Source of the DNA: Pseudomonas entomophila
Lineage (GTDB): Bacteria > Pseudomonadota > Gammaproteobacteria > Pseudomonadales > Pseudomonadaceae
NCBI RefSeq assembly: GCF_018417595.1
Contig: NZ_CP070982.1
Location: forward strand, 372,001 to 436,000
DNA: 64,000 nt
Direction of reading: 5' to 3'
The position numbers and the translations under genes are program-made. This document shows, piece after piece, positions 52,426-63,080 of the stretch. Below the pieces are notes generated by a model. It searched no databases and was not told the DNA's origin. It was given only the letters and a program-made list of their open reading frames with translations. Within the stretch, counting starts at the first letter, position 1. Each line of letters opens with the position of its first letter.

Positions 52426-54234
52426 TTACCGGCCAAGCACCCGGCAATAGAACTTCCACTCCTCCTCCAGCGCATGTGCCAGGTTCTCCGCCTGGCGGAA
52501 TCCATGCCGCTCACCCGCATAGAAATGCCCCTCGGCCTCGATACCGTTGGCTTTCAGCGCCTCCAGCATGCTGCGCGTCTGCTCCGGTACCACCACTGCG
52601 TCCAGCTCACCCTGGAAGAAGATCACCGGCACCCGAATCCGTTCGGCATGCAGCAATGGCGTGCGCTGGCGATAGCGTTCGGCATCCCGCTCCGGGTCGC
52701 CGATCAGCCAGTCGAGGTAGTCGCCCTCGAACTTGTGGGTCGCCCGCCCCAGCGCCAGCGGATCACTCACGCCATACAGGCTGGCCCCGGCGCGGAACAC
52801 ATCGTGGAAGGCGAGGGCGCACAGCGTGGTGTAGCCGCCGGCGCTGCCGCCGCGAATGAACGCCTGGCCGGCGTCGGCCAGCCCCTGCCCGGCAAGATGA
52901 GCGACCGCGGCACAGGCATCCGCCACGTCACTTTCACCCCAGCGCAGGTGCAAGGCCTGGCGGTAGGCGCGCCCGTAGCAGCTGCTGCCCCGGTAGTTGA
53001 GGTCGGCGACGGCAAAGCCGCGCTGGGTCCAATACTGGATGCGCGTATCCAGCACCGGATAGCAGGCCGACGTCGGCCCGCCGTGGATGAATACCACCAG
53101 TGGTGGTGGGTTTTTTTTGTCGATGGCGGGGTAGAAGAAACCATAGGCTTGCCCATCGCCGCTGTTGTAGCGGATGGATTGGGGAAGGCTGATCGACCCG
53201 CTGGGCAGTACCTCTGCGCCGCCTGCCAGGACGCGTACCTCGTGGTTGCCACGGTTGATGGCAATTACCGCGGGAGGGCTGATCGGCGATGCCGCGATGG
53301 CATAGATGTACCCGCTGTCCATCGCCAGGCTGCGGAACCGGGTATAGGCGCTGGCGAAACGTTCCACTTCACCGTCTGTGTCGCGCAGGCCCAACTGCCC
53401 GAAGCCATCTTCGAACCAACTGGCCAGGTAATGCCCGGGCCCAAGTGCCAGCCAGGTGCTGGCGCCCATTTGCCAAGGGGCTCCGGCATGGTCGGCGGGG
53501 GTGGCGGGCAGGGCTTGCCAGTGCTTGCCTACTTCGCCCCAGGGTTGCCAGAAGCCGTGACGATCGGAGAGGCAATACAGGCGGCCATCGGCATCGAAAC
53601 GAGGTTGCTGCAGCGACTCGTCGAGCCCGGCGATACAGCGCGCTGCGCCCCATGCGCCGTCAGTCTCCCGCTCACGACACATCAAGCGGGTTGCCGTCCA
53701 GGGTTGTGCCGGGCGGTCCCACTCGATCCAGGCCAGGCGTCGGCCATCGTCGCTCAATGTGGGAGAGGTGTAGAAATCCGCACCTTCGGCGAGAACTGCG
53801 CGGCGACCTTCCTCGAAGGCAACCAGGCGATGCTCGACGCGTTCGCCGTGGCCTTCCTCGACCGCCAGCAGCATCCCGTCATGCCACTGCACATCACCAT
53901 AGCGGCACTGCTCGTCATGGGTCACTGGATGTGGCATCGAGCCATCCAGCGCCTGGCGGTAGACCTGCTGGTCCTTTTCGTTGACGAACAGCACCGCGTC
54001 GCCCGCCAGGCAGAAGCTGCCGCCGCCATATTCATAGACCCGGCTGCGTATGCTGAACCCGTCCGGCGTCAGGCAGCGCGCCTGCTGATCGCGCCAATGC
54101 CAGATCCGACAGGCGCCATCGGCCGGGCGGAACTCGTTCCAGAACAGGCCGTGCTCGCTGACCTTGAGTTCGGCGAAGTCAGTGCCGGCGGCCACCGCCT
54201 GGGCGGCGCTGAACTCAGCCGCGGGCGATGACAT
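52426..54234 (-). CDS. S9-family (prolyl oligopeptidase-like) peptidase of the pqq cluster
   Basis: A 602-residue protein with an N-terminal beta-propeller-like part (about 1-350) and a C-terminal alpha/beta hydrolase. The triad is Ser in [12 protein letters not shown], Asp in [10 protein letters not shown] and His in [22 protein letters not shown] forms the oxyanion region. It overlaps pqqE by 20 bp and is the last gene of the pqq operon, as the PqqM/PqqG-type peptidase of other pseudomonads. It may process peptide fragments left from PqqA; this is not established. Confidence 0.88.
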   Translation of the reverse strand: MSSPAAEFSAAQAVAAGTDFAELKVSEHGLFWNEFRPADGACRIWHWRDQQARCLTPDGFSIRSRVYEYGGGSFCLAGDAVLFVNEKDQQVYRQALDGSMPHPVTHDEQCRYGDVQWHDGMLLAVEEGHGERVEHRLVAFEEGRRAVLAEGADFYTSPTLSDDGRRLAWIEWDRPAQPWTATRLMCRERETDGAWGAARCIAGLDESLQQPRFDADGRLYCLSDRHGFWQPWGEVGKHWQALPATPADHAGAPWQMGASTWLALGPGHYLASWFEDGFGQLGLRDTDGEVERFASAYTRFRSLAMDSGYIYAIAASPISPPAVIAINRGNHEVRVLAGGAEVLPSGSISLPQSIRYNSGDGQAYGFFYPAIDKKNPPPLVVFIHGGPTSACYPVLDTRIQYWTQRGFAVADLNYRGSSCYGRAYRQALHLRWGESDVADACAAVAHLAGQGLADAGQAFIRGGSAGGYTTLCALAFHDVFRAGASLYGVSDPLALGRATHKFEGDYLDWLIGDPERDAERYRQRTPLLHAERIRVPVIFFQGELDAVVVPEQTRSMLEALKANGIEAEGHFYAGERHGFRQAENLAHALEEEWKFYCRVLGR

Positions 54235-55363
54235 GGGAATTGCGCTCGTTGCGGAAGGTCATCTGTTCGATCTCCAGTGTCGCCTGTTCGGCTTCCTCGC
54301 GTGCCTTGAGGATGATGCCGTGGTCCGGTGACTTGCCACACACCGGGTCTGCCTTGCTGGCGTCGCCGGTGAGCATGAAGGCCTGGCAGCGGCAGCCGCC
54401 GAAGTCCTTCTCCTTCTCGTCGCACGAGCGGCACGGCTCGGGCATCCATTCATAGCCGCGGAAGCGGTTGAAGCCAAACGAGTCGTACCAGATGTGTCGC
54501 AGGTCGAGGTCGCGCACGTTGGGGAACTGCACCGGCAGCTGCCGCGCACCATGGCAGGGCAGCGCGGTGCCGTCCGGGGTGATGGTCAGGAACAGGCTGC
54601 CCCAGCCGTTCATGCAGGCTTTGGGGCGCTCTTCGTAGTAGTCCGGGGTGACGAAGATCAGCTTGCACGGGCTACCTTCGGCCTTGAGCTTGGCACGGTA
54701 CTCGTTGGTGATGCGCTCGGCTCGCTCAAGCTGCGCGCGGGTCGGTAGCAGGCCCAGGCGGTTGAGGTGCGCCCAGCCGTAGAACTGGCAGGTGGCGAGC
54801 TCGACGAAATCGGCTTCGAGCGCGATGCACAGCTCGATGATGCGGTCGATCTTGTCGATGTTGTGCCGGTGGGTGACGAAGTTCAGCACCATCGGATAGC
54901 CATGGGCTTTCACCGCCCTGGCCATTTCCAGCTTCTGCGCGAAGGCCTTCTTCGACCCGGCCAGCAGGTTGTTCACCTGTTCGTCGCTGGCCTGGAAGCT
55001 GATCTGGATATGGTCCAGCCCGGCCTGCTTGAACGCGGTGATTTTCTGTTCGGTCAGGCCGATGCCGGAGGTGATCAGGTTGGTGTAGTAACCCAGGCGG
55101 CGGGCTTCGCCGATCAGTTCGGCGAGGTCCTGGCGCACCAGCGGTTCGCCACCGGAGAAACCGATTTGCGCGGCGCCCATCTCGCGGGCCTCGGCCATCA
55201 CCTTGAACCACTGCTCGGTGGTCAGCTCCTTGCCCTGCTCGGCGAAATCCAGCGGGTTGGAGCAGTACGGGCACTGCAGCGGGCAGCGGTAGGTGAGCTC
55301 GGCCAGCAGCCACAGCGGCAGGCCGACCGGCACCTCAGGCGAGGGTGATCCAGTGTTCGGCAC
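54215..55363 (-). CDS. pqqE: PqqA peptide cyclase (radical SAM)
   Basis: A 382-residue radical SAM/SPASM enzyme. CxxxCxxC is at residues 27-34 ([12 protein letters not shown]), GFSGGEPL follows, and C-terminal cysteines ([20 protein letters not shown]) bind auxiliary clusters. It joins Glu and Tyr of PqqA. The start is taken as GTG at 55363, overlapping pqqD by 29 bp; another GTG ten codons later (about 55333) is possible and would place the start just after the pqqD stop. Confidence 0.94.
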   Translation of the reverse strand: MPNTGSPSPEVPVGLPLWLLAELTYRCPLQCPYCSNPLDFAEQGKELTTEQWFKVMAEAREMGAAQIGFSGGEPLVRQDLAELIGEARRLGYYTNLITSGIGLTEQKITAFKQAGLDHIQISFQASDEQVNNLLAGSKKAFAQKLEMARAVKAHGYPMVLNFVTHRHNIDKIDRIIELCIALEADFVELATCQFYGWAHLNRLGLLPTRAQLERAERITNEYRAKLKAEGSPCKLIFVTPDYYEERPKACMNGWGSLFLTITPDGTALPCHGARQLPVQFPNVRDLDLRHIWYDSFGFNRFRGYEWMPEPCRSCDEKEKDFGGCRCQAFMLTGDASKADPVCGKSPDHGIILKAREEAEQATLEIEQMTFRNERNSHVIARG

Positions 55364-55610
55364 GGGCCACCTCCATGAATTGCTCGATGTCGTCGGCGAC
55401 TTCGGGCACACCGGGGAATTGCCGCTGCAGCTCATCGATGATCGCCGCGACGCTGCGCTGCCCGTCGATCAGCCCGCCGATCAGGCCGGCGCTGTCGTTG
55501 AGCTTGATCATGCCTTCGGGGTACAGCAACACATGGCCCTTCTGCGCCGGCTCGTACTGGAAGCGGTAGCCGGGGCGCCAGCTGGGCACCTGTTGACGGT
55601 CGAAACTCAT
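55335..55610 (-). CDS. pqqD: PQQ biosynthesis peptide chaperone PqqD
   Basis: A 91-residue RRE-type chaperone that binds PqqA and presents it to PqqE. Typical are [27 protein letters not shown] and [14 protein letters not shown]. The ATG overlaps the pqqC stop (ATGA). Confidence 0.96.
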   Translation of the reverse strand: MSFDRQQVPSWRPGYRFQYEPAQKGHVLLYPEGMIKLNDSAGLIGGLIDGQRSVAAIIDELQRQFPGVPEVADDIEQFMEVARAEHWITLA

Positions 55611-56362
55611 AGGGCGATCCCCTTGTGCCAGACCCGCTCGTTGGTGACGCTGTGATAGGGCGGGCGGTTCAGTTCATAGGCCATGCTCATGGCATCGAGC
55701 ATGCTCCAGAGGATATCCAGCTTGAACTGCAGGATCTCCAGCATGCGCTCCTGGCCCTCGCGGGTGGTGTAGTGCGCCAGGGTGATCGCCAGGCCGTGCT
55801 CGACATCGCGACGGGCCTGGCCCAGGCGTGTGCGGAAGTACTCGTAGCCGGCCGGGTCGATCCACGGGTAATGCTGCGGCCAGCTGTCCAGGCGCGACTG
55901 GTGGATCTGCGGGGCGAACAGTTCGGTCAGCGAGCTGCTGGCGGCCTCCTGCCAGCTGGCGCGGCGGGCGAAGTTGACGTAGGCGTCGACGGCGAAGCGC
56001 ACGCCGGGCAGTACCAGCTCCTGGCTGCGTAGCTGGCCCGGGTCCAGGCCAACGGCCTGGCCGAGACGCAGCCAGGCTTCGATGCCACCGTCCTCGCCCG
56101 GGGCGCCGTCATGGTCGAGCAGGCGCTGGACCCACTCGCGACGGACCTCGCGGTCCGGGCAGTTGGCCAGGATCGCCGCATCCTTCATCGGGATGTTCAC
56201 CTGGTAGTAGAAGCGGTTCGCCACCCAGCCCTGGATCTGCTCCCGGGTGGCGCGGCCTTCATACATCGCCACGTGGTAGGGGTGGTGGATGTGGTAGAAG
56301 GCGCCCTTGGCGCGCAGGGCCTGCTCGAACTCGGCAGGTGACATTGGTGCGGTGTCATTCAT
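55607..56362 (-). CDS. pqqC: Pyrroloquinoline-quinone synthase
   Basis: A 251-residue all-helical oxidase that closes the ring and performs the last oxidation to PQQ without metal or cofactor. [37 protein letters not shown] and [19 protein letters not shown] are family blocks with the active-site His, Arg and Tyr residues. The start [12 protein letters not shown] lies 24 bp after the pqqB stop. Confidence 0.97.
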   Translation of the reverse strand: MNDTAPMSPAEFEQALRAKGAFYHIHHPYHVAMYEGRATREQIQGWVANRFYYQVNIPMKDAAILANCPDREVRREWVQRLLDHDGAPGEDGGIEAWLRLGQAVGLDPGQLRSQELVLPGVRFAVDAYVNFARRASWQEAASSSLTELFAPQIHQSRLDSWPQHYPWIDPAGYEYFRTRLGQARRDVEHGLAITLAHYTTREGQERMLEILQFKLDILWSMLDAMSMAYELNRPPYHSVTNERVWHKGIAL

Positions 56363-56386
56363 CAAGCGGACTCCTGTGGCCAGCAC

Positions 56387-57298
56387 TCACAGCTCGATGC
56401 TCATGCCATCGAAGGCGACTTCCACCCCGCGGCGGATCACTTCCGTACGCTCGGGGGAGTCCTCATCGAGAATCGGGTTGGTGTTGTTGATATGGATGAG
56501 CACCTTGCGCTGGCGCGGGAAGCCATCCAGCACCTCGAGCATGCCGCCCGGTCCGTTCTGCGCCAGATGGCCCATCTCGCGGCCGGTACGGGTGCCGACA
56601 CCGCGGCGTTGCATTTCATCATCCTCCCACAGGGTGCCGTCGACCAGCAGGCAGTCGGCGTCGCCCATCATCTGCAGCAGCTTGTCGTCGACCTGGCCCA
56701 GGCCCGGGGCATAGAACAGCTTGCCGCCGGTGCGGGTGTCTTCCACCAGCAGCCCCAGGTTGTCGCCCGGATGCGGGTCGAAACGGTGCGGCGAGTAGGG
56801 CGGTGCGGCGCTGCGCAGGGGGAAGGGAGTGAACCTGAGGTTCGGGCAGGCCTCGATGACAAAGCTGCCTTCCAGCTCGATGCGGTTCCACACCAGTCCA
56901 CCGTTCCAGTGGCTGAGCATGTTGAACAGCGGGAAGCCCGTGGTCAGGTCCTGATGGACCATGTCGGTGCACCATACCTGATGCGGGCAGCCCTCACGCA
57001 GGCTGAGCAGGCCGGTGGTGTGGTCGATCTGGCTGTCGAGCAGGACGATGGCGCTGATGCCGGTGTCACGCAGGGCGCGGGCCGGTTGCATCGGCGCGAA
57101 TGCCTGCAGTTGGGCGCGGATGTCCGGCGAGGCGTTGCAGAGGATCCAGTGCTCGCCGTCGTCGGACAGGGCGATGGACGACTGGGTGCGCGCGCTGGCG
57201 CGCAGGCTGCCGTCGCGATAACCCTTGCAGTTGACGCAGTTGCAGTTCCACTGGGGGAACCCGCCACCGGCGGCGGAACCGAGAATCTGGATGTACAT
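56387..57298 (-). CDS. pqqB: PQQ biosynthesis protein PqqB (metallo-hydrolase fold)
   Basis: A 303-residue protein of the metallo-beta-lactamase superfamily. [19 protein letters not shown] carries a zinc-site CxCxx[17 protein letters not shown] holds the degenerate metal motif. It is thought to hydroxylate the tyrosine-derived part of the intermediate. It lies 73 bp after pqqA, beyond a hairpin at 57331-57354. Confidence 0.96.
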   Translation of the reverse strand: MYIQILGSAAGGGFPQWNCNCVNCKGYRDGSLRASARTQSSIALSDDGEHWILCNASPDIRAQLQAFAPMQPARALRDTGISAIVLLDSQIDHTTGLLSLREGCPHQVWCTDMVHQDLTTGFPLFNMLSHWNGGLVWNRIELEGSFVIEACPNLRFTPFPLRSAAPPYSPHRFDPHPGDNLGLLVEDTRTGGKLFYAPGLGQVDDKLLQMMGDADCLLVDGTLWEDDEMQRRGVGTRTGREMGHLAQNGPGGMLEVLDGFPRQRKVLIHINNTNPILDEDSPERTEVIRRGVEVAFDGMSIEL

Positions 57299-57330
57299 GG
57301 CGACCCTTCTCAAACCGTATCCGAAAAACG

Positions 57331-57354
57331 ACAACGCCCCGGCAGGCCGAGGCG
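57331..57354 (-). terminator. Hairpin between pqqA and pqqB
   Basis: On the minus strand ACGCCTCGG-CCTG-CCGGGGCGT is followed by TGTCGTTTTT. It is a terminator-like hairpin just after pqqA and may reduce readthrough, giving more pqqA than downstream transcript. That effect is inferred. Confidence 0.65.
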
Positions 57355-57371
57355 TCTGACCGCGCTGTTGC

Positions 57372-57443
57372 TTAGCGGTTGGCGAAGTACATGGTCACTT
57401 CGAAGCCGATACGCAGGTCGGTGTATGCAGGTTTGGTCCACAT
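57372..57443 (-). CDS. pqqA: PQQ precursor peptide PqqA
   Basis: A 23-residue peptide, [20 protein letters not shown] followed by ANR. Glu15 and Tyr19 (E-x3-Y) are the residues crosslinked by PqqE and converted to PQQ. A strong Shine-Dalgarno (GGAAGGAG on the minus strand) lies eight to nine bases before the ATG. It is the first gene of pqqABCDE; pqqF lies upstream on the same strand. Confidence 0.98.
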
Positions 57444-57590
57444 GGGATGACTCCTTCCGGATGGGTTTTGGGTTGAACGGTGACGGCTGGATATCGCCTG
57501 TATTTGGCGATTCCATTGACCGAGATTGCGCTATCTTACAAGAAAAATTTGTACCGAAAGGTTAATTCTTCGAAAAGCGCCATTGCATTC

Positions 57591-59927
57591 TCAGTAACAA
57601 TCCAATGCTGTTGCCTGCCACTGGTGGTCGGGGGCGCCGGCATTGGCCAGGCACAGCCAACCGTGTTCGGCGGCAAGCAATTGCTGCAACAAGGCATCCA
57701 GTTGCGGCTGCTCGACAGAGAGAATAGACCGCTTCATTTCGCAAAGATCCGGATTTTGTGTCGCCATATGTGCTTGCCAGGCCCACTCGGCGACTTCTGC
57801 GTTTGGCATGGCGGCCTCGTCGAACTGCTCGGCAAGCTGTTGGCGGGCACCGATGTCGAGGTGCACGCCATCGTTCAGCAGCGTGAGCAGGTGGTCGAGG
57901 ATCTGCCCATGGCTGGCGTGAGGTGACTGCACGCCAAACAGCAGGCCGCAGTGTCCCTCGACCTGGCGAAACGCGCTGAACACCGCATACCCCAGTTGCA
58001 GTTCGACCCGCAGGCGTTGGTAGACCGGCCCCTGCAGCAAATGTGCAAGCAGGCGGCCGCAGGCATGCAGTGCTGCTGGCAGCGGGCAGAACAGCAGCAG
58101 GGCGGGTTCGCTGCCTTGGGTGGGGACCTGGCGCCACTGGCGCCCGTGAACGCCCGCTGGAGGGTGCCCTTCGCCGGGCAACCCCATGACATTCGCCAAG
58201 GCCGCGCCCAGTGCGTCGAGCTGTGCGCCGTCGAAACCAACCGCCAGGCCGCGCCAGCGGGCCTGTTGCCAGAGTGCGTCGAGCAGTGACGAATCGAGGA
58301 GGCAGGATGGCTGAGCTTGTGTCTCACCAGGCAGCAACGCATTCGGGAGTGCCGTGAGCAGAGTGCGTATCGGGATCAGCGTCGGTTGCACGGCTGCTGG
58401 CGCATGCCAGTACTTTGTGGCCGGGGCACGCATGATCCCGAGGGCTTCCTCGGCGCACCTGATCACCGCCACGGGTTGTCCGGCGACACGTAGTTGCCAG
58501 TACTCGCCGCTGGCGCCGAAAGCGAATTGTAGCGACACCCGCTCGGCGCGCTCCTGCAGCGGTTGCAAGGCGCGTTCGAGAACTGCCTGAAAGCGCCGGC
58601 GCAGGGGCGAGGGGATGTGCCAGCGCAGGTACAGGGCGGCGAACTGTCGCGCGGATGGCAGGTTGTTGTCGATGGACAGGCCCAGCGGCGGTTGAGCGGT
58701 GCCAGCGGCTGGCGAAGCATCCAGCAAGGGTTCTGCGGGCGGCAGTTGCCAGCGGCCTGAGCGCTGGTGTTGCAAGGCCTCCAGGAGCTTGCCGAACGCT
58801 GCCAGGCCCTGTTCGTCGAGCCCTTGGAACGGCTGGCCGGTACTGTCACGCCGGGCCAGGTCGAGGGCGCTGCCAGCCTGTTCGCGGCGTTGTTGCAGGT
58901 GGCTGTAGGCGTTGTTCAGCTGTTGCAGCGATTGCTGCCGGATGAAGCCCAGCCAGCCCTGCAGCAAGGCCTGCGTGGTGCGTGGTGAAGCATTGGGAGA
59001 CAGTTGCAACTGGATATGCCAAAGCAACTGCCCTGAGAAGGCGTACAACACCTGTGTTCGGCAGCCTTGCAGCCAGCCACGTTGACGTAGTTCGGCCAGC
59101 CAGCCACCGGGGCGGCTGTCATTCAGCATGGCCAGCAGCAGATCCAGCGCCTGCTCCGCGGCGGGGGGCAGGCCCTCATGGGCGAACAGCAGGTCGTGGC
59201 GTGATCCGCGGGTCACGGGTGGCCGCAGGGGCCCGTCGAGCAAGGCTGGTGGCGCTTGCTGCTCGTGTCGAGCGCCCGCTGCGAACAGCTCGCCGAATTG
59301 CCGGCCGAGTTGCTCCAGCGCGTCCAATGATTGTGGCCCGGCCAGGCTCAGGGTGATCTGCCCGCCCTGGTAAAAGTGCCGATGAAAATGTTCCAGTGCC
59401 CGCTGGAAGGCGCCGTCCTGCAAAGGCAGGCTGTGTCGGTTGCCGGCATGGAATCCGCTGAGGGGGTGGCGTGGTGACACGGACTGGAGCAGGGCAAACT
59501 GGTGCTGTGCTTCGCGGTTGCGCGACCAGGCGATAAATTCGGCATGGATCACCTCGCGCTCGCGGTGCTGGCGGTCCCGGCCGAGGTCGGGCTCGGCAAG
59601 CATCTGGCACAGGCGCTCGAGCGCACCGGCCAGGGCGCTGGGCGGCACCTCGAAGAAGAAGTCGGTCGTGCGTTCGCGGGTGCTGGCATTGACCTGGCCA
59701 CCCAGGCTCTGGACATGGCGCATCAGGCCGTCTTCCAGCGGGAAGCGTGCCGTGCCGAGGAAAAACAGGTGTTCGAGGAAGTGGGCCAGGCCGGGCCATT
59801 TCGCCGGGGCATCGTGGCTGCCGGCATGCACCCGCAGTGCCGCGGCCGCACGCTTGAGGCGCGGTGCGTGGCGCAGGGTCAGTTGCAGGCCGTTGGCGAG
59901 GGTGAGGTGGCGGAGGGTGTCTGGCAT
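57591..59927 (-). CDS. pqqF: PQQ biosynthesis M16 metalloprotease PqqF
   Basis: A 778-residue M16 (insulinase-like) peptidase. The inverted zinc motif HFLEH is at residues 49-53, with the downstream glutamate in REREVIHAEF. The C-terminal half is the typical non-catalytic M16 part. It cleaves the crosslinked PqqA so that the Glu-Tyr product can be used. It lies 148 bp before pqqA; the gap holds the pqqA promoter. Confidence 0.94.
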   Translation of the reverse strand: MPDTLRHLTLANGLQLTLRHAPRLKRAAAALRVHAGSHDAPAKWPGLAHFLEHLFFLGTARFPLEDGLMRHVQSLGGQVNASTRERTTDFFFEVPPSALAGALERLCQMLAEPDLGRDRQHREREVIHAEFIAWSRNREAQHQFALLQSVSPRHPLSGFHAGNRHSLPLQDGAFQRALEHFHRHFYQGGQITLSLAGPQSLDALEQLGRQFGELFAAGARHEQQAPPALLDGPLRPPVTRGSRHDLLFAHEGLPPAAEQALDLLLAMLNDSRPGGWLAELRQRGWLQGCRTQVLYAFSGQLLWHIQLQLSPNASPRTTQALLQGWLGFIRQQSLQQLNNAYSHLQQRREQAGSALDLARRDSTGQPFQGLDEQGLAAFGKLLEALQHQRSGRWQLPPAEPLLDASPAAGTAQPPLGLSIDNNLPSARQFAALYLRWHIPSPLRRRFQAVLERALQPLQERAERVSLQFAFGASGEYWQLRVAGQPVAVIRCAEEALGIMRAPATKYWHAPAAVQPTLIPIRTLLTALPNALLPGETQAQPSCLLDSSLLDALWQQARWRGLAVGFDGAQLDALGAALANVMGLPGEGHPPAGVHGRQWRQVPTQGSEPALLLFCPLPAALHACGRLLAHLLQGPVYQRLRVELQLGYAVFSAFRQVEGHCGLLFGVQSPHASHGQILDHLLTLLNDGVHLDIGARQQLAEQFDEAAMPNAEVAEWAWQAHMATQNPDLCEMKRSILSVEQPQLDALLQQLLAAEHGWLCLANAGAPDHQWQATALDCY

Positions 59928-60004
59928 GACGCCATGCTAGCGCGCCAAGGCGAGGTTGTCTGTGTTCACCGGCAAAGCCATCCCATTGATCTGACGTGAC
60001 CTCT

Positions 60005-60070
60005 GTAGGAGCGGCTTTAGCCGCGATCGCCAGACACCGCGATACCTGCATCGCGGCTAAAGCTGCTCCT
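60005..60070. repeat. REP-like palindrome (GGCTTTAGCC type)
   Basis: TGTAGGAGCGGCTTTAGCCG (60004-60023) is inverted at about 60050-60070 as CGCGGCTAAAGCTGCTCCT. It lies between the pqqF start and the davA stop. One mismatch in the stem. Confidence 0.85.
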
Positions 60071-60083
60071 GCGTGACAGGGTG

Positions 60084-60878
60084 TCAGCCCCGGCGCCCGT
60101 GCAGTTCCTGGCGCAGGTCGGTGAGATACGGAAACGCCGCACGTCCGTTCAGGACACGCTCGCGCTGCAGGTCCGCCAGCAACTGGCACTCCTCGTGCCC
60201 CGCCATCGCCAGCACATCGCCATCCGGCCCGACGATGCTGCTCTGCCCGCAGTAGCGGATCTCGCTCTCGCTACCGCAATAGTTGGCATACACCAGGTAG
60301 CACTGGTTCTCTTGCGCCCGCGAGCGAACAGTCACCTGGCAGACGAAGTCGTAGGGCGCCATGTTCGCCGTCGGCACCAGGATCAGCTCGGCGCCCTCAA
60401 GTGCCAGGCGCCGGGCGTTTTCCGGGAACTCGATGTCGTAGCAGATCAGCATCCCGACTTTCCAGCCGTTCAGCTCGACCACCGGAAAGTGGTCGGCACC
60501 GGGGCTGAACATCGAGCGGTCGAGCTCACCGAACAGGTGGGTCTTGCGGTAGTTGCACAGGCTGCTGCCGTGGGCATCGATCAGTTGCACGCTGTTGTAG
60601 ATCGCACCGTCCTCGCCACGCTCCGGGTAGCCATAGATGATGGCGATCCGGTGCGTCTGGGCGATCTCCACCACGGTCATCGCCGATGGCCCATCGACGG
60701 CCTCGGCCAGGCGCTCTACCTGGTCCGGGCCGATGTTGTAGCCGCTGAGGAACATCTCCGGGCACACCAGTAACTGCGCGCCCTGGGCGGCAGCCTGCTG
60801 GGCCTGGTGGTGCAGGCGATCGAGGTTGCCGGGCACGTCCAGCGGGGCTGGCGTACCCTGGAACAGGGCGATGCGCAT
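60084..60878 (-). CDS. davA: 5-aminopentanamidase (delta-aminovaleramidase)
   Basis: A 264-residue nitrilase-superfamily amidase. The triad is Glu in LLVCPEMFLSGYN, Lys in NYRKTHLFGE and Cys in LICYDIEFPE. It converts 5-aminopentanamide to 5-aminovalerate in lysine breakdown. It follows davB by 16 bp, as in P. putida. The start MRIALFQGTPAPLD is used; upstream codons lie in davB. Confidence 0.95.
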   Translation of the reverse strand: MRIALFQGTPAPLDVPGNLDRLHHQAQQAAAQGAQLLVCPEMFLSGYNIGPDQVERLAEAVDGPSAMTVVEIAQTHRIAIIYGYPERGEDGAIYNSVQLIDAHGSSLCNYRKTHLFGELDRSMFSPGADHFPVVELNGWKVGMLICYDIEFPENARRLALEGAELILVPTANMAPYDFVCQVTVRSRAQENQCYLVYANYCGSESEIRYCGQSSIVGPDGDVLAMAGHEECQLLADLQRERVLNGRAAFPYLTDLRQELHGRRG

Positions 60879-60894
60879 GGCACTACTCCTTCGC

Positions 60895-62577
60895 TCAGTC
60901 GGCCAGGGCGATCGGTCCGATCTCGTGGAACACATCGCCTGGGCCGGGGTTGTCCGGGTGGGTCTGGCCACCGAAGTGGTTCATGATACCCCACACCGCA
61001 TTCAGCGAAGTCTGCACCGCGCCTTCCACCCAGGCCGGGGTCCACGACACGTCGTCGCCGGCGATGAAGATGCCGCGCTGTTCAGCAGGCATGTCCTGCT
61101 GCATGAAGTGCGCGTACATGCGCTGGTTGTAGCGGTAGTGGCCCGGCAGCGCGCCCTTGAAGGCGCCGAGGAAGTGCGGGTCGGCCTCCCACGAAATGGT
61201 GATCGGGTCGCCGATGATGTGCCCGGCGATATCGGTCTTCGGGTAGATCTTCTTCAGCGCGTCGAGGGCCAGCTGCACGCGCTTTTCCGTCGGGTGGGGC
61301 AGCATCTTCAGGGCGTCGCTCATCCAGGCGTAGGACAGGCAGATCACCCCCGGCTTGTCGTCGCCGTTGTCGAACAGGTAGGTGCCGCGGGTCAGCCGGT
61401 CGGTGAGGGTCATGCTCATCAGGTCGCGGCCGGTCTCCGGGTCCTTGTCCTTCCAGAACGGCCGGTCGACCATCACGAAGGTCTTCGACGACTGCATGTA
61501 GCGGGTGCGGTCCAGGGCCATCCACATCTTCTGCGAGAACAGCGATTCCTCGCAGTCGATCTGGGTGGTCAGCAGCCAGCTCTGGCAGGTGGTGAGCACC
61601 GCCGCATAGTGGCGGGTGTCGCCATAGTTGTCGGTGACCGCCAGGCGGCCATCGGTGGCACGGGCGATGCGCTTGACCCCGGCACGTGGTGCACCGCTGT
61701 GCAGGGTTTTCAGGCTGGTGCCGGCCGGCCAGTGGGCGCAGCGCTCCGGCGCATGGCGCCAGATCCCTTGTGGTACCTGCTCGACACCGCCCACCACCAG
61801 GTGCTGGTGATCGTCGCAGTTGGTCATCACCACGCGGAAGATTTCCAGCATCGAGTTGGGGAAGTCGGAGTCCCAGCCACCGGTGCCGAAGCCCACCTGG
61901 CCGAACACTTCGCGGTGCTGGAAGCTCAGCTTGGCGAACGAGCGCGAGGTGGCGACGAAGTCGTAGAAGGTGCGGTCGTCCCACAGTGGCACCAGCTTGT
62001 TCCACAGGTCCTTCAGGCGTGGCACATCGCGGTCGCGGATGGCCTGCTGGATATCGCCGAACTGCGCGCCGCTCTCCAGGGCGTCGGCCCAGGCGTCGGC
62101 CACTTCGTGGAACAGCTGCGGCAGATCGGCGGACTTCTCGGCGTAGTAGGTCTGGCCCTCCAGGTCGATCACCGTGCTGCCCGAGGCGGGGGTGAGCGGG
62201 TTGGGGAAGGGCTTGGTCTCAAGGCCCAGCTTGTCGACGTAGTGGTAGAACGCCGTGGACGAGACCGGGAAGCGCATGCCGCCCAGTTCGGCGACGATAC
62301 CATCGGTGCCGTTGAAGGCCTGGGAGCGCAGCCGGCCGCCCAGTTTGGAGGCCTCGTACACCACGGGCTTGAGGCCTAGCTTCATCAGTTCGTAGGCCGC
62401 CACCAGCCCGGCGATGCCGCCACCGACGATCGCCACTTCCTCGCCATGCCGTTCCTTGGGGATGCTGCCCAGGCCGGCCGGGTGTTCCAGCCAGTCATCG
62501 AAGGCGAAAGGGAAGTCCGGGCCGAAGATGGTGATGGGTTTCTTGCCGTCGGCGGGGTGGCGGTTTTTCTTGTTCAT
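60895..62577 (-). CDS. davB: L-lysine 2-monooxygenase
   Basis: A 560-residue FAD enzyme of the amine-oxidase type. VAIVGGGIAGLVAAYELMKL binds FAD, GGRLRSQ and ELGGMRFP follow, and the C-terminal FIAGDDVSWTPAWVEGAVQT is the second FAD contact (part: WTPAWVEGA). It turns L-lysine into 5-aminopentanamide with loss of CO2. The start MNKKNRHPADGKKPITIFGP fits the P. putida enzyme in length. Confidence 0.96.
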   Translation of the reverse strand: MNKKNRHPADGKKPITIFGPDFPFAFDDWLEHPAGLGSIPKERHGEEVAIVGGGIAGLVAAYELMKLGLKPVVYEASKLGGRLRSQAFNGTDGIVAELGGMRFPVSSTAFYHYVDKLGLETKPFPNPLTPASGSTVIDLEGQTYYAEKSADLPQLFHEVADAWADALESGAQFGDIQQAIRDRDVPRLKDLWNKLVPLWDDRTFYDFVATSRSFAKLSFQHREVFGQVGFGTGGWDSDFPNSMLEIFRVVMTNCDDHQHLVVGGVEQVPQGIWRHAPERCAHWPAGTSLKTLHSGAPRAGVKRIARATDGRLAVTDNYGDTRHYAAVLTTCQSWLLTTQIDCEESLFSQKMWMALDRTRYMQSSKTFVMVDRPFWKDKDPETGRDLMSMTLTDRLTRGTYLFDNGDDKPGVICLSYAWMSDALKMLPHPTEKRVQLALDALKKIYPKTDIAGHIIGDPITISWEADPHFLGAFKGALPGHYRYNQRMYAHFMQQDMPAEQRGIFIAGDDVSWTPAWVEGAVQTSLNAVWGIMNHFGGQTHPDNPGPGDVFHEIGPIALAD

Positions 62578-62739
62578 TGGGTGACCTTGCCAGGGAGGCT
62601 GCGCAGGGGGCGGAGCCTGAGTATAGAAAATGACTAGTGGCCATTTTATGAAGCGCGGCGGTCGTAATTAAGATGCAGAGTGGTGTCGTTATGCAGCTTG
62701 TTTCGTCTAAATGACCTAATGATTTTCAAGAGTGACGAG

Positions 62740-63054
62740 CTACCGCAAAGTAGACAGGTGCTCGACGGTTTCCGGGTACTTTTGCACCAGTCGGATAAGG
62801 GCCACGGCCTGGGCGTTGGGCTTGGAGCGCCCCTGTTCCCAGTTTTCAAGGGTGCGAACGTTGGTACGCAAGTAAGCGGCGAACACCGCGCGCGACATGT
62901 TGAGCTGCTGGCGCAGGTCGGTAAGCTCGTTCGGGGCCAAGGGGGCCAGTTCCTCGAAGGCGACCTTGTGCGAACGCAAGGTCAGCTTGCCGGTACGTTC
63001 CTCGGCCAGGGCGTCGAAGCCTTCGGTGAGCTCAGTGAAGATGTTGCGTGGCAT
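62740..63054 (-). CDS. HigA2-type antitoxin (XRE-family HTH)
   Basis: A 104-residue protein. An N-terminal toxin-binding segment (FTELTEGFDALAEERTGKLT) is followed by an HTH (DLRQQLNMSRAVFAAYLRTN, then RTLENWEQGRSKPN), as in HigA2 of Vibrio. It should neutralise the upstream toxin and repress the operon. Its ATG lies 26 bp after the present toxin stop; in the undamaged reading frame the toxin would overlap it by about 23 bp. Confidence 0.9.
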   Translation of the reverse strand: MPRNIFTELTEGFDALAEERTGKLTLRSHKVAFEELAPLAPNELTDLRQQLNMSRAVFAAYLRTNVRTLENWEQGRSKPNAQAVALIRLVQKYPETVEHLSTLR

Positions 63055-63080
63055 TGGTCGTCCTCATCAGGTATTCGTGC

